A program made the position numbers and the translations under genes. The notes below the pieces were generated by a model that was not told the DNA's origin, did no database searches, and saw nothing but the letters and a program-made list of their open reading frames with translations. From contig NZ_CP069338.1 in assembly GCF_016859125.1 (NCBI RefSeq), positions 6,201,501 to 6,265,500 on the forward strand: a DNA stretch of 64,000 nucleotides, read 5' to 3'. Below, piece by piece: positions 30,184-41,814 of this stretch (the stretch's first letter is position 1; each line of letters begins with the position of its first letter). This stretch comes from Archangium violaceum. Its GTDB lineage: Bacteria > Myxococcota > Myxococcia > Myxococcales > Myxococcaceae.

Positions 30184-30798
30184 TCAGGCCGGCGTGAGCT
30201 GTGCCTCGAGTGTACGAGCCCAGTGGGCGAGCACCTTGCCGCGCCGGGCGGTGTCGTCGTGGAGCAGGTTCGCGAGCGCCAGGCCGCGAAGGAGGTCGAG
30301 TGTCGCGCGCACGGCGTCACGGACCTGGCGGTCGCGTTCATCAAGGCCGAGCAGCTCGATGGTGAGCCGGTGCACCTCCCGGCCGACGTGCGTCTCGAGC
30401 GGCAGCAGAAGCGCCTTCAGCTCCTCGTCGGCCACGGCCGCCACCCACAGATGCGTCGCGGCCGTGAAGAGCGGGCCGGCGTAGATGTCATAGAGCAGGT
30501 TCAGCAGGGGCTCGATGCGCCGCCGGCTCCGCGGCAGGCCCTTCGCGCGCCGTGCGAGCTCCTCGACCTGCTGGTGGGAGACATGCTCGACCGCGGCCGC
30601 GACGAGGGCCGCCCGCGTCGGGAAGTGGTGCTGGCAGGCGCCCCGCGACACCCCGGCCCGCTCGGCGATGGCGCCGGTCGTCGCCCCTGCCCAGCCCTGC
30701 TCCGCGAGCACCTCGATGGCGGCCGCCATCAGCTTCTGCCGCGTCACTCGGCTGCGTTCCTGCTCCTGCCTCGTCGCTCCGCTCGCCGGACCGCTCAT
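30184..30798 (-). CDS. TetR-family regulator divergent from the atu-like operon
   Basis: A 204-residue TetR regulator: HTH from about 15 to 62 (TRQKLMAAAIEVLAEQGW...GVSRGACQHHFPTRAAL) and a helical C-terminal domain. I chose ATG 30798; upstream in-frame sequence would run through the operator-like repeat. It is divergent from the AtuA-like gene, 97 bp away, with an 11-bp-arm inverted repeat between, so it is the likely repressor of the five-gene operon, as AtuR is for the Pseudomonas atu cluster. Confidence 0.9.
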   Translation of the reverse strand: MSGPASGATRQEQERSRVTRQKLMAAAIEVLAEQGWAGATTGAIAERAGVSRGACQHHFPTRAALVAAAVEHVSHQQVEELARRAKGLPRSRRRIEPLLNLLYDIYAGPLFTAATHLWVAAVADEELKALLLPLETHVGREVHRLTIELLGLDERDRQVRDAVRATLDLLRGLALANLLHDDTARRGKVLAHWARTLEAQLTPA

Positions 30799-30822
30799 GT
30801 ACCTACCGTGTTGTATCGCCCA

Positions 30823-30850
30823 GAAAAAATCAATCACGCTTGCTTTTTTC
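30823..30850. promoter_or_regulatory. Candidate TetR operator of the atu-like operon
   Basis: GAAAAAATCAA and TTGCTTTTTTC are arms matching at 10 of 11 positions with a 6-nt spacer, giving a 28-bp near-palindrome. It is markedly AT-rich in GC-rich surroundings and sits midway between the divergent TetR and AtuA-like starts, so repressor binding would block both promoters. Confidence 0.6.
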
Positions 30851-30895
30851 CAGACGGGGGGCACAGACTCTCCACTCACCGGTATGGGAGGTGCG

Positions 30896-32590
30896 ATGGA
30901 CGCTCGATCGCTGCGCATCGGCAATGCATCCGGCTTCTACGGCGACCGCTTCTCCGCGTTTCGTGAGATGTTGGAGGGCGGCCCGCTCGATGTCCTCACC
31001 GGCGACTACCTGGCCGAGCTGACGCTCCTCATCCTGGGCCGCGACCGGCTGAAGAACCCGGCAGGCGGGTACGCCCGGACGTTCCTGCGCCAGCTCGAGG
31101 AGACGCTCGGCCTCGCGGTCGAGAAGAAGGTCCGCATCGTCGCGAACGCTGGCGGCCTCAACCCGGCGGGGCTCGCGAACGACCTGCGCGCGCTCGCCGC
31201 GAAGCTCGGCCTGTCCGTCCGCGTCGCGCACGTCGAAGGAGACGACCTCGTTGGACGCGCGGACGAGCTCGGCTTCGGCCGGTCCCTCACGGCGAACGCG
31301 TACCTCGGCGGCTGGGGCATCGCGGCGTGCCTCGATGCTGGCGCGGACATCGTCGTCACGGGGCGGGTGACCGACGCCGCGCTCGTCGTTGGCCCCGCCG
31401 CCTCCCACTTCGGCTGGAAGCGCCACGACTGGGATCGCCTCGCGGGCGCCATGGTCGCCGGCCACGTCCTCGAATGCGGAGCGCAGGCGACCGGTGGCAA
31501 CTTCGCGTTCTTCGGCGAGCTCGACGCGCGTCGGCCCGGCTTCCCGCTCGCGGAGATCTTCTCCGACGGCTCGAGCATCATCACGAAGCACCCGGGCACC
31601 GGCGGCGCCGTCACCGTCGATACCGTGAAGGCCCAGCTCGTCTATGAGATCGCCAGCGCTCGCTATGCCGGCCCCGACGCCACCGCGCGCTTCGACACCA
31701 TCGTGGTCGAGGCCGCTGGCATCGACCGTGTGCGCCTGTCGGGCGTACGCGGCGAACCGCCTCCTCCAGACGTGAAGGTGTGCCTGAACCGGCTCGGAGG
31801 GTTCCGCAACGAGGCCAACTTCGTGCTCGTCGGCCTCGACATCGAGGAGAAGGCCGCACTCGTGCGGGAGCAGTTCGATGCGGCGCTCGACCCGCGGCCG
31901 GCCGAGGTCGTCTACACCCTCGCGCGCACCGACCACGCCGACGCACCGAGCGAGGAGCAGGCCTCGGCGACGCTGCGTGTCACCGCGAAGGATGCCGATG
32001 CGAAGGTCGTCGGACGCCACTTCAGCAGCGCCGCGGTGGAGCTCGCGCTGGCCAGCTACCCCGGCTTCTTCATGACCGCGCTGCCCGGCGACGCCTCGCC
32101 CTTCGGCATCTACACGCCGGCCTGGCTCGATGCGCGGAGGGTGCCGCACGTCGCGGTGCTCCCGGATGGGACGCGCATCGACGTGGCGCCGCCGGACGAG
32201 ACGCTCGGGCTCGAGGCGGTTCCGGTGCCGACGCCGCCGGCGCCGCTGCCGCCGGGGCCCACCCGGCGCGTGCCGCTCGGCCGGGTGGCCCTGGCCCGCA
32301 GTGGGGACAAGGGCGGGGACGCGAACATCGGCGTGTGGGTCCGCACCGAGGAGGCGTGGCGCTGGCTCGTGCACGCCCTCTCGGAGGAGCGGCTGCGCGA
32401 GCTACTGCCGGAGACGCGCGAGCGCACGATTCACCGGCACCTGCTTCCGAACCTGCGCGCCTTGAACTTCGTCGTCGAGGGCCTCCTCGGAGAGGGCGTC
32501 GCGTCGTCCACCCGCTTCGATCCGCAGGGCAAGGCGCTCGGCGAGTGGCTGCGCGCGCGCCACGTCGAGGTTCCGGAACAGCTTCTCTGA
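30896..32590 (+). CDS. atuA: AtuA-like acyclic terpene utilisation protein
   Basis: A 564-residue protein with an N-terminal DUF1446/AtuA domain (opening LRIGNASGFYGDRFSAFREML) and a C-terminal AtuA-like ferredoxin-fold domain (from about 455; LARSGDKGGDANIGVW). AtuA is needed for citronellol/geraniol breakdown in Pseudomonas; its biochemical step is unclear. I chose ATG 30896 because GGGAGG lies 5 nt before it; an ATG at 30884 is also in frame. It leads the operon, divergent from the TetR gene. Confidence 0.88.
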   Translation: MDARSLRIGNASGFYGDRFSAFREMLEGGPLDVLTGDYLAELTLLILGRDRLKNPAGGYARTFLRQLEETLGLAVEKKVRIVANAGGLNPAGLANDLRALAAKLGLSVRVAHVEGDDLVGRADELGFGRSLTANAYLGGWGIAACLDAGADIVVTGRVTDAALVVGPAASHFGWKRHDWDRLAGAMVAGHVLECGAQATGGNFAFFGELDARRPGFPLAEIFSDGSSIITKHPGTGGAVTVDTVKAQLVYEIASARYAGPDATARFDTIVVEAAGIDRVRLSGVRGEPPPPDVKVCLNRLGGFRNEANFVLVGLDIEEKAALVREQFDAALDPRPAEVVYTLARTDHADAPSEEQASATLRVTAKDADAKVVGRHFSSAAVELALASYPGFFMTALPGDASPFGIYTPAWLDARRVPHVAVLPDGTRIDVAPPDETLGLEAVPVPTPPAPLPPGPTRRVPLGRVALARSGDKGGDANIGVWVRTEEAWRWLVHALSEERLRELLPETRERTIHRHLLPNLRALNFVVEGLLGEGVASSTRFDPQGKALGEWLRARHVEVPEQLL

Positions 32591-32641
32591 AGCAAGGCAA
32601 TGGGCACCAGCCTCGCGAGTCGCGCGGCCGAGGAGGACACG

Positions 32642-33520
32642 ATGGGATACCGTTCAGTCTTCGCACCTGGCACCTTCGCGGGCCGCACCATCGTCGTCAC
32701 CGGTGCGGGCAGCGGCATCGGGCGGTGCACCGCGCACGAGCTCGCGTCGCTCGGCGCGCACGTGGTCCTCGTCGGCCGCAAGCCGGAGAAGCTCGCACGC
32801 GTCGCCGGAGAGCTCGCCGCCGAGGGACATGCCTCGACGCAGCATGCCGTCGACATCCGCGATGAGGAAGCGGTCCGCGCCATGGTCTCCGCCGTCGTCG
32901 AGGCACGCGGTCGCATCGACGGGCTCGTGAACAACGCCGGTGGGCAGTTCCCCGCGCCGCTCGCTCAGATCTCCAAGAAGGGCTTCGAGGCGGTCGTCTC
33001 GACGAACCTCACCGGCGGCTTTCTCGTCGCGCGCGAGGTGTTCTTGCAGTCCATGTGCGAGCACGGCGGAGCCATCGTGAACATGCTCGCGGACGCGTGG
33101 AACGGCATGCCGGGCATGGGGCATTCGGGTGCGGCGCGCGCCGGTATGTTCAACCTGACGCAGACGGCTGCCGTCGAGTGGGCCTCCGCCGGGGTTCGCG
33201 TGAACGCCGTCGCGCCCGGTTGGGTCGCCTCGAGTGGACTCGACACCTACAAGGATCCGTTCATCCGCGAGCTCATTCCACAATTGCGCCAACAGGTACC
33301 CCTGCACCGGCTCGCCACCGAGGCCGAGGTGAGCGGTGCCATCGTGTTCCTCCTCTCCGACGTGGCGGCGTTCATCACCGGCGAGGTCATCCGCATCGAC
33401 GGGGGCGCGTCCTGCAACACGAAGGCCTTCCCGCTGCCGGAGCACTCGCGCTCGAAGCCGTACGACGGGTTCCATCTCTCCGCGCCGCCGCGGATCCTCG
33501 ATGGCTCGAAGGAGGAGTGA
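32642..33520 (+). CDS. atuB: AtuB-like short-chain dehydrogenase
   Basis: A 292-residue SDR resembling citronellol/citronellal dehydrogenase AtuB. TGAGSGIG at 20-27 binds the dinucleotide and NNAG is at 97-100. The usual YxxxK is replaced by HSGAARAG (His161, Ala165), a change I recall from AtuB/AtuG and 2,4-dienoyl-CoA-reductase-type SDRs, so catalysis must use other residues or the protein acts on enoyl substrates. GAGGAGG lies 5 nt before ATG 32642; an ATG at 32600 is an alternative. The stop codon abuts the carboxyltransferase GTG (1 bp apart). Confidence 0.85.
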   Translation: MGYRSVFAPGTFAGRTIVVTGAGSGIGRCTAHELASLGAHVVLVGRKPEKLARVAGELAAEGHASTQHAVDIRDEEAVRAMVSAVVEARGRIDGLVNNAGGQFPAPLAQISKKGFEAVVSTNLTGGFLVAREVFLQSMCEHGGAIVNMLADAWNGMPGMGHSGAARAGMFNLTQTAAVEWASAGVRVNAVAPGWVASSGLDTYKDPFIRELIPQLRQQVPLHRLATEAEVSGAIVFLLSDVAAFITGEVIRIDGGASCNTKAFPLPEHSRSKPYDGFHLSAPPRILDGSKEE

Positions 33521-33521
33521 C

Positions 33522-35138
33522 GTGCCGACACTCGTTTCCCGCATCGAACCGACCTCCTCCGCCTTCACCACGTACCGGGAGGAGATGCTCGCCCGCGTCA
33601 CCGAGCTGCGCGCCATCGAGCGGAAGTCACGTGACACCGAGCAGCAGGCTCGCGAGAAGTTCCAGCAGCGCGGACAGCTCCTGCCACGTGAACGCCTGGC
33701 GCTGCTGCTCGACCGTGGCTCTCCCTTCCTCGAGCTTTCGACGCTCTGCGGCTACAAGCACCACGACGACACCGACGGCTCGCTTGCCGGCGGCAACACC
33801 ATCGTCGGCATCGGCTTCGTCTCGGGCGTGCGCTGCCTCGTGTTCGTGAACAACTCCGCCGTGAAGGGCGGCACCGCGACACCCTGGGGCGTCCAGAAGT
33901 CGCTGCGCGCGCAGGAGATCGCGCTCGAGAACCGGTTGCCCGTCGTGTCGCTCGTCGAGAGCGGCGGCGCGAACCTGCTCTACCAGCAGGAGATCTTCGT
34001 CCCGGGAGGGGAGACCTTCTACAACCAGGCGAAGCTGTCGGCGGCCGGCATCCCCCAGGTCACTGTCGTCCACGGCTCGAGCACCGCCGGCGGCGCATAC
34101 ATTCCGGGGCTCTCCGATCACGTCGTCATGGTCCGCGGAAAGGCGAAGGTGTTCCTCGCTGGCCCACCCCTTCTGCGCGCGGCCACGGGCGAGGTCGCCA
34201 CGGACGAGGAGCTCGGCGGCGCCGAGATGCACGCCACCGTTGCCGGCACCGCTGACCACCTCGCCGAGGACGACGCCGATGGCATCCGCATCGCGCGAGA
34301 GATCGTCGCATCGCTCGGGTGGAACGACGCGTTTCCGCCGCCCACGCGCTCCGCCATCGAGCCGCCCCGCTACCCGGTGGAGGAGCTGTGTGGCGTCGTG
34401 CCCATCGACCACCGGCGGCCCTACGACTGCCGCGAGGTGATTGCACGGCTCGTGGATGGCTCGGACTTCGCGCCCTTCAAGGACGACTACGACGCGCTCA
34501 CCGTCTGCGGCTGGGCGCGCATCGAGGGCCGGTCGATTGGCATCATCGGCAACAACGGGCCCATCACGCCGAAGGGCGCGACGAAGGCGGGGCAGTTCAT
34601 CCAACTCTGCTGTCAGACGCAGAAGCCCATCGTCTACCTGCAGAACACGACTGGCTACATGGTGGGCACCCAGTCGGAGCAGGGGGGCATCGTGAAACAC
34701 GGCGCGAAGATGTTGCAGGCGGTGGCCAATGCGACCGTGCCGCAGGTGACGATCCTGCTCGGGGGGGCCTTCGGCGCGGGCAACTACGGCATGTGCGGCC
34801 GTGCGTTCCACCCGCGCTTCATCTTCGCCTGGCCGAACGCGCGCACGGCGGTGATGGGCGGCGAGCAGGCGGCGAAGGTGCTGTCCATCGTCTCCGCCGA
34901 GAAGGCCCGGCGCGCCGGCCAGCCTGTCGACGAGGCGGCGCTGGCCTGGATGGCGCAGCCGCTGATCGAGCAGTTCGAGCGCGAGTCGGATGCCTTCCAC
35001 TGCAGCGCGCGGCTGTTCGACGACGGCGTCATCGATCCGCGGGACACGCGGCGGGTGCTCGGGTTCATCCTGGCCACGTGCGAGGAGGCCGCGCGCCGCA
35101 CGCTCGCTCCCAACACCTTTGGCGTCGCCCGGCTGTAG
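33522..35138 (+). CDS. atuC: Acyl-CoA carboxylase carboxyltransferase subunit (AtuC-like)
   Basis: A 538-residue carboxyltransferase of the geranyl-/methylcrotonyl-CoA carboxylase beta type, which moves CO2 from biotin to an unsaturated acyl-CoA. Crotonase-fold halves are visible: YKHHDDTDGSLAGGNTIVGIG and VVSLVESGGANLLYQQEIF in the N half, QTQKPIVYLQNTTGYMVG and LLGGAFGAGNYGMCGRAF in the C half. GTG start after GGAGGAG. The match to AtuC rather than LiuB rests mainly on the AtuA and AtuB neighbours. Confidence 0.88.
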   Translation: MPTLVSRIEPTSSAFTTYREEMLARVTELRAIERKSRDTEQQAREKFQQRGQLLPRERLALLLDRGSPFLELSTLCGYKHHDDTDGSLAGGNTIVGIGFVSGVRCLVFVNNSAVKGGTATPWGVQKSLRAQEIALENRLPVVSLVESGGANLLYQQEIFVPGGETFYNQAKLSAAGIPQVTVVHGSSTAGGAYIPGLSDHVVMVRGKAKVFLAGPPLLRAATGEVATDEELGGAEMHATVAGTADHLAEDDADGIRIAREIVASLGWNDAFPPPTRSAIEPPRYPVEELCGVVPIDHRRPYDCREVIARLVDGSDFAPFKDDYDALTVCGWARIEGRSIGIIGNNGPITPKGATKAGQFIQLCCQTQKPIVYLQNTTGYMVGTQSEQGGIVKHGAKMLQAVANATVPQVTILLGGAFGAGNYGMCGRAFHPRFIFAWPNARTAVMGGEQAAKVLSIVSAEKARRAGQPVDEAALAWMAQPLIEQFERESDAFHCSARLFDDGVIDPRDTRRVLGFILATCEEAARRTLAPNTFGVARL

Positions 35139-35149
35139 CGAGGGAAACC

Positions 35150-37158
<2,009 letters not shown>

Positions 37159-37162
<4 letters not shown>

Positions 37163-38763
37163 GTGAAGCAGCCCAGGAAGCGCAGTACAGGCGCATCAGC
37201 CGGGTCTCGCTGGGAGACGTCATCCACCGGTCGGCGCTGCGCTGGCCGGAGAAGACGGCGCTCGTCGACGGGGAGCTCGAGTTCTCCTACGCGGAGCTCG
37301 ACCGGCGCTCGAATGCTTTCGCGCACTACCTGCTCGCGCAGGGCCTCCCCCGGGGCGCGCGCGTCGCCATGCTCTGCGGCAACTCGGCGCAGATGGTCAC
37401 TGCCTTCATCGGCATCTACAAGGCGGGCCTCGTCTGGGTGCCGATCAACACCGGCCTCGCCGTGGATGCCGTCCGCTACATCCTCGAGCATGCCGAGGCG
37501 ACGCACATCGTCATCGACGCCGAGTTCCTCGCGAAGCCGGAGCTGCGGGCGATGCTCGACGCGCTCGGCACCCGCGTCATCGTCTGCGTCCCCGAGGGGC
37601 AGGCTTCGCCGGGCGGGAACACGACCGCCTTCCTCGACACGCTGAAGGGCCAGCACGGCACCCTGCCCGAGGTGGACATCGAGAGCGGCCAGCTCGCGCA
37701 GATCATGTACACGAGTGGCACCACCGGCCAGCAGAAGGGGGTCATGCACTCGCACGCGTCGGTGCACGCGGCTCTCAGCGGGAACCTGTTCGAGCTCGGG
37801 CTGCGGCCGAGCGACTCGACCCTCTGCGTGCTCCCGATGTTCCACTGCGCGCAGCACGCCGTCTCGATGTCGTTCCTGCTCGCCGGCGCGACCGTCGTCG
37901 TGCGGCGCGTCTTCGATCCGGGCGCGATGCTCACGACCATCGAGCAGCGCGGCATCACGCTCCTGCTGGGCCTGCCAATCATGTACGGCGCGATGCTCGC
38001 GCACCCGGCGCGTCCGGCGACGAAGCTGTCCAGCCTGCGCCTGTGCCTCTACGTCATGGCGCCGATGGCGCGCACGTTGCTCGTGGAGCTCATCGAGAGA
38101 TTCTGCCCGGGAGGCTTCGCGCTCGCGTCGGGGCAGACGGAGATGTACCCAGCGACGACCATGTTCAAGCCAGAGCAGCAGCTCAAACGGTTCGGCTCGT
38201 ACTGGGGAGAATCGGTCGTGACGAACGAGACGGCCATCATGGACGACGAAGGTCGGCTGCTCGGGCGCGGCGAAGTGGGAGAAATCGTCCATCGCGGGCC
38301 GAACGTGATGCTCGGCTATTACAAGGACCCGGAGGCGACCGCGCGGGCGCGCGCGTTCGGCTGGCACCACACCGGGGATCTCGGCATGTTCGACGCCGAC
38401 GGCCAGCTCCTCTTCGTGGACCGCAAGAAGGACATGATCAAGACCGGCGGCGAGAACGTTCCGTCCATCAAGGTCGAGGAGGTCCTCCTGCGTCACCCCG
38501 CGGTCCTGCAGGTCGCGGTCGTGGGCCTGCCGCATCCGCGCTGGTCCGAGGCGGTCACCGGCTTCGTCGTGCTCAAGCCCGGCGCCTCCGCGACCGGGGC
38601 TGAAATCATCGCCCACTGCCGTCAGCACCTCGGTGGGTTCGAGGTGCCGAAGTCCATCGTCCTGCTCGGGGCGATGCCGCAGACGACCACCGGCAAGGCG
38701 CAGAAGTTCGTGCTCCGGCAACAGTACGCGCGGCACTACGAGGACGTGAGAGGGGAGACGTAG
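37159..38763 (+). CDS. Acyl-CoA ligase (AMP-forming, AtuH-like)
   Basis: A 534-residue member of the ANL superfamily. The P-loop IMYTSGTTGQQKGVMHSHAS is at about 182-201; GFALASGQTEMYPATT is the middle motif; GWHHTGDLGMFDADGQLLFVDRKKDMIKTGGENV and the C-terminal TTTGKAQKFVLR (catalytic Lys) are intact. It likely activates the terpenoid or branched acid to its CoA thioester. In the Pseudomonas cluster the matching gene is atuH. It ends the operon. Confidence 0.9.
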
Positions 38764-38833
38764 CGCCCCCCGGCACCGCCGCCGCGGTCCATGCCCATGT
38801 CCCACGCCGCGGCTTCCGGTCCTGGATGCGACC

Positions 38834-39403
38834 TCAGGGAAGCGCCGCGCAGGGACGCACCAAAACCTCCCGAGCTCCAGCATCGAAACCGTCGAGCAGG
38901 GCATTGTGGTGCGCGATGATCTGCTCGAAGCGCAGGGAACCCGCGTCGCCGGTGGCGTGGCCGTCGGCGGCCAGCGTCACGTCGAAACCGAGGCTGACCG
39001 CCCGCCGCACCGTGGTGTCAATGCAGTACTGCGTCATGCAGCCCGCGACGACGACGTGCTCGATCTGCCTGGCCCGCAGCTCCTCCTCCAGCCTCGTCCC
39101 GAAGAAGGAGTCGCAGGCCGTCTTGTTGATCAGGAGCTCGTTCGGGCGCGGCGCCAGTTCCGAACGGATGCGCCAGCCTTCCGAGCCGACGGCCAGCCGG
39201 TGTGACGCGGGACCATTGTGCTGAACGTGGAACACGGCGAGACCCGCATCTCGAGCCCGAGCCAGCAGGCCGGAGATCCGGCCGACGGTTTCATCGAGCG
39301 CACGGCGGGCGGCATCGCCCCGCTCGCCGTCGAGATGCGCGAGAATGCCGTTCTGCACGTCGATGATGACCAGGGCTGTCTGCTGGGGGTTGCGGCTCAC
39401 CAT
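38834..39403 (-). CDS. Isochorismatase-family cysteine hydrolase
   Basis: A 189-residue hydrolase with the catalytic triad visible: Asp15 (IIDVQNG), Lys94 (NKTACDSF) and Cys122 (VVAGCMTQYCID). The family includes nicotinamidases, N-carbamoyl amidases and isochorismatases; the substrate is not determined. I chose ATG 39403, with GAGGAAG 5 nt upstream, over an in-frame ATG at 39436. It is convergent with the atu-like operon and lies beside a broken LysR gene that may once have controlled it. Confidence 0.85.
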   Translation of the reverse strand: MVSRNPQQTALVIIDVQNGILAHLDGERGDAARRALDETVGRISGLLARARDAGLAVFHVQHNGPASHRLAVGSEGWRIRSELAPRPNELLINKTACDSFFGTRLEEELRARQIEHVVVAGCMTQYCIDTTVRRAVSLGFDVTLAADGHATGDAGSLRFEQIIAHHNALLDGFDAGAREVLVRPCAALP

Positions 39404-39456
39404 TTCGCTTCCTCGTTCCGTCTGCGTCGGGCTCATTGGGACGTCCTGGATCCAGC

Positions 39457-40346
39457 TTATAGACGGAATGCGATGCTAGATCCGGTCCACCGTTTCCATG
39501 GATGGGCGCCAGCTCGGCGCAGCTGGCCCCTGACGACGTGGTCGGGGATCTGATCCTCGTAGAGGAATGCGAGCCCCTGTCCCGCCAGGGCGGCAGCCAG
39601 GATCAAATCGCCGTCATTCAGGACGAGGGGACCGTCGGCCTTGATCCGCAGTGCCTTCCCGTCCTTTTCGAACTCCCAGACATATATAGACCTCCCCCCG
39701 TCTTCATCCGGTAGTTGATGCAAGGATGCCGGGTGAGGTCCCGCGGAGAGCCTGGTACGGGATGCCTGGCGAAGTACGCTGGTGCGCCAACGACGGCCAT
39801 CCGGATGTCCGGGCTGACCCGCACGGCGACCATGTCCCTGGCGACCTTCCCACCCCACCGGATGCCCGCGTCGAAGCGGCTCTCGACGATGTCGGTCAGG
39901 CCCTCGTCGATGGAGATCTCGACGCGAACATCGGGATGCGCGGCGAGGAGGCCGGGCAACACGGGCCACAGCACGGAAGCCGCCGCGTGCCTGAACGTGG
40001 TGATGCGCACGGCCCCCGCGGGCTTGTCTCGCAGCTCGCCGAGAGCCGCGAGCCCGGCGCCGATGTCCTCGAAGGCGGGCCGAAGGATGCGCAGCAGGCG
40101 CTCGCCGGCCTCGGTGGCCGAGACACTCCGGGTCGTCCGCGCCAGCAGCCGCACGCCGAGGCGTTCCTCGAGTGACCGCATTGCGTGACTCAGCGCGGAG
40201 GGCGACATGCCCAGCCTGGACGCGGCGCGCGTGAAGCTCCGCTCGTCCGCGACCGCCACGAAGGCGGCGAGGTCATTCAACTCGTCCCGCTTCGTTGCCG
40301 CATGTCCCTCACACGAGTCTTGCCTGAGCGCATCGCGCGACTTCAC
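39457..40346 (-). pseudogene. Frameshifted LysR-family regulator
   Basis: The N-terminal LysR helix-turn-helix (FTRAASRLGMSPSALSHAMRSLE) and most of the effector domain read in one frame from GTG 40346. Near 39680 the reading moves: after ...YRMKTGGGLY the expected YVWEFEKDGKALRIK continues in another frame. The break lies in a TATATA tract, consistent with gain of one AT dinucleotide. The C-terminus after PDHVVRGQLR no longer resembles LysR proteins and probably is truncated. The neighbouring isochorismatase gene suggests its former target. Confidence 0.75.
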
Positions 40347-40606
40347 GCCAATTCGCCAAACGGCTCAACAGGCGGTCTCCGTGAACCTCAGGTTCTGGAT
40401 GCGGCCAGTGGTCGGTCCCGAGGCGAGGGCCTGGTCGAGCCTGATCCTCGATGGCCCGAGCTCTACGCCTCCGCGGCCGGGCGCGGTCCATGCGAACACA
40501 GCACCTGCCCATCTGTCCGGGCGAGTCCATGCCCGTCCGTTCCGTTTGGTCCCCTTTGACCTCTCGTTGGGCGAGACAGGTCCTGAATTGACTGGAGGAT
40601 GTGGCC

Positions 40607-40812
40607 ATGCGTTTCCGAGCGTGCATCGCACTGCTGCTCTACGTCTCAGCCTGCGCTACGTCAGCGCCGAGCCCCCCGAGAGTCAGCGGCCCGAGACCCG
40701 AGGCTCGCCAACCTCCAGCGAGCGGCGACGCTCGCCCTGGACGGACGGGGGGCGGTGCGCTGTCCAGGAGGCTTCCGAGCCCAGGCCTGTGCTGGCGGAG
40801 CGGTGCTTTCAT
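40607..40812 (+). pseudogene. Broken SitA-like toxin N-terminus
   Basis: A strong start (GGAGG 8 nt before ATG 40607) opens a lipoprotein signal, MRFRACIALLLYVSACATS. Translation then shifts frame twice: the family-like RLANLQRAATL reads in the second frame and WTDGGRCAVQEASEP-RPVLAERCFH in the third. Joined, these segments match what I recall as the shared N-terminus of Myxococcus SitA5/SitA6-type polymorphic lipoprotein toxins. The toxin domain is missing: the sequence stops at the left terminal repeat of the insertion element at 40813. No matching immunity gene is visible. Confidence 0.6.
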
Positions 40813-40831
40813 CCCGGATTATTCACCAGGG
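40813..40831 (+). repeat. Left terminal inverted repeat of the IS1380-type element
   Basis: CCCGGATTATTCACCAGGG, identical over 19 bp to the complement of the right end. The similarity fades inward, with a shared GAGAAG about 6 nt further. Confidence 0.88.
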
Positions 40832-41046
40832 CTTGGCGAGAAGCCGCGAAGGGGCCGTGCGCAGACCCAGGGGGCACGATCTGACTCGTTGCCCCCATCT
40901 GTCAGGTGAGCGGAAGTCAGGTTGGCAAAGGGGCACGAAGCCCGTAGGGTTGGATGCCAGTAACTCGCGCGCAGCACCAGACGCACCTCGGCCGTGTCGG
41001 CCAGGTGGTCGAAGCAGGAGCAGCGGGGTGTGCACCGCGCGTCAGC

Positions 41047-41723
41047 TCACGAGGGCACCCAGCGCAGCGAGCCGGCCAGGGCCATGAAGACAGCAGCCAG
41101 CGGGAAGGACGTCGGCAAGCGCACCCACAGCCGACGCGCCGAGCGTGTCACGTGGGCTGCCACCTTCAACAGGCTCAGCCGCAGCGTGTCCATCTGCACC
41201 GTGGCCAGGGCGGGAGCCTGTCGGCCCGCCTCGGTGCGCAGCGCATGCATCAACACGTCTGTCGATGTCGAGCACCACCACCTCGGGGGGGCGAGGTGAA
41301 GGAGTCGAGGTAATGCTGCTCCAGGACGCCCAGCAGCTTGCGCACGCTGTGCCCGTCCACGGCGTTCTCCAGGCGGCAGAGCGTGGGCTGCGAGGACAGG
41401 GGCGAGCCGCTGTGCGGCATCAGGTCGCACGCCACCTGGAGGGCCGGGTCATGACGCAGGGCGTGCGCGTCGTTGCAGTCTTCGTAGCCCAGGGCCATCT
41501 GGTAGACGCGCTGGCGCACCTGCTCCAGACGCGAGTGCACCACCCGCGCCGGGTCGCGTGCGTCAGGAATGCAGGCGGCCAGCTTCTGCGTGAGCCCCAA
41601 ACGCTCGTCCATCAGCCTCAGCAACAGCGCTCCCCCATCGCTGGAGGTGTGTGGCGCGTCGCACGTGAGCTGAACCGGAAGAGTGGGGTGGAAGTGGAGG
41701 ACGGCTGGAGTACAGTGCGTCAT
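41047..41723 (-). pseudogene. IS1380-type transposase with central deletion
   Basis: The N-terminal piece from ATG 41723 has IS1380-type segments: DGGALLLRLMDERLGLT, VYQMALGYEDCNDAHALRHDPALQ and PTLCRLENAVDGHSVR. Near 41275 the frame changes around VVLDID, where the first catalytic Asp lies, and the reading then resumes in VLMHALRTEAG...LATVQMDTLRLSLLKVAAHV, the extreme C-terminal part. Roughly the central 200 residues, including most of the DDE core, are gone, so it cannot encode active transposase. Confidence 0.78.
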
Positions 41724-41814
41724 GCGGGCGGGCGCTTCCGAGTCGGCCTGAGTTCTGGATAAACCCAAGCTAAATCAGGGCGTTACGCCCGCAACCGCCC
41801 TCCTTCTCCTCTAC

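Noticed and set aside
40347-40606. Possible gene upstream of the SitA-like fossil
   Set aside because: Open frames here lack start signals and motifs; the stretch appears non-coding.
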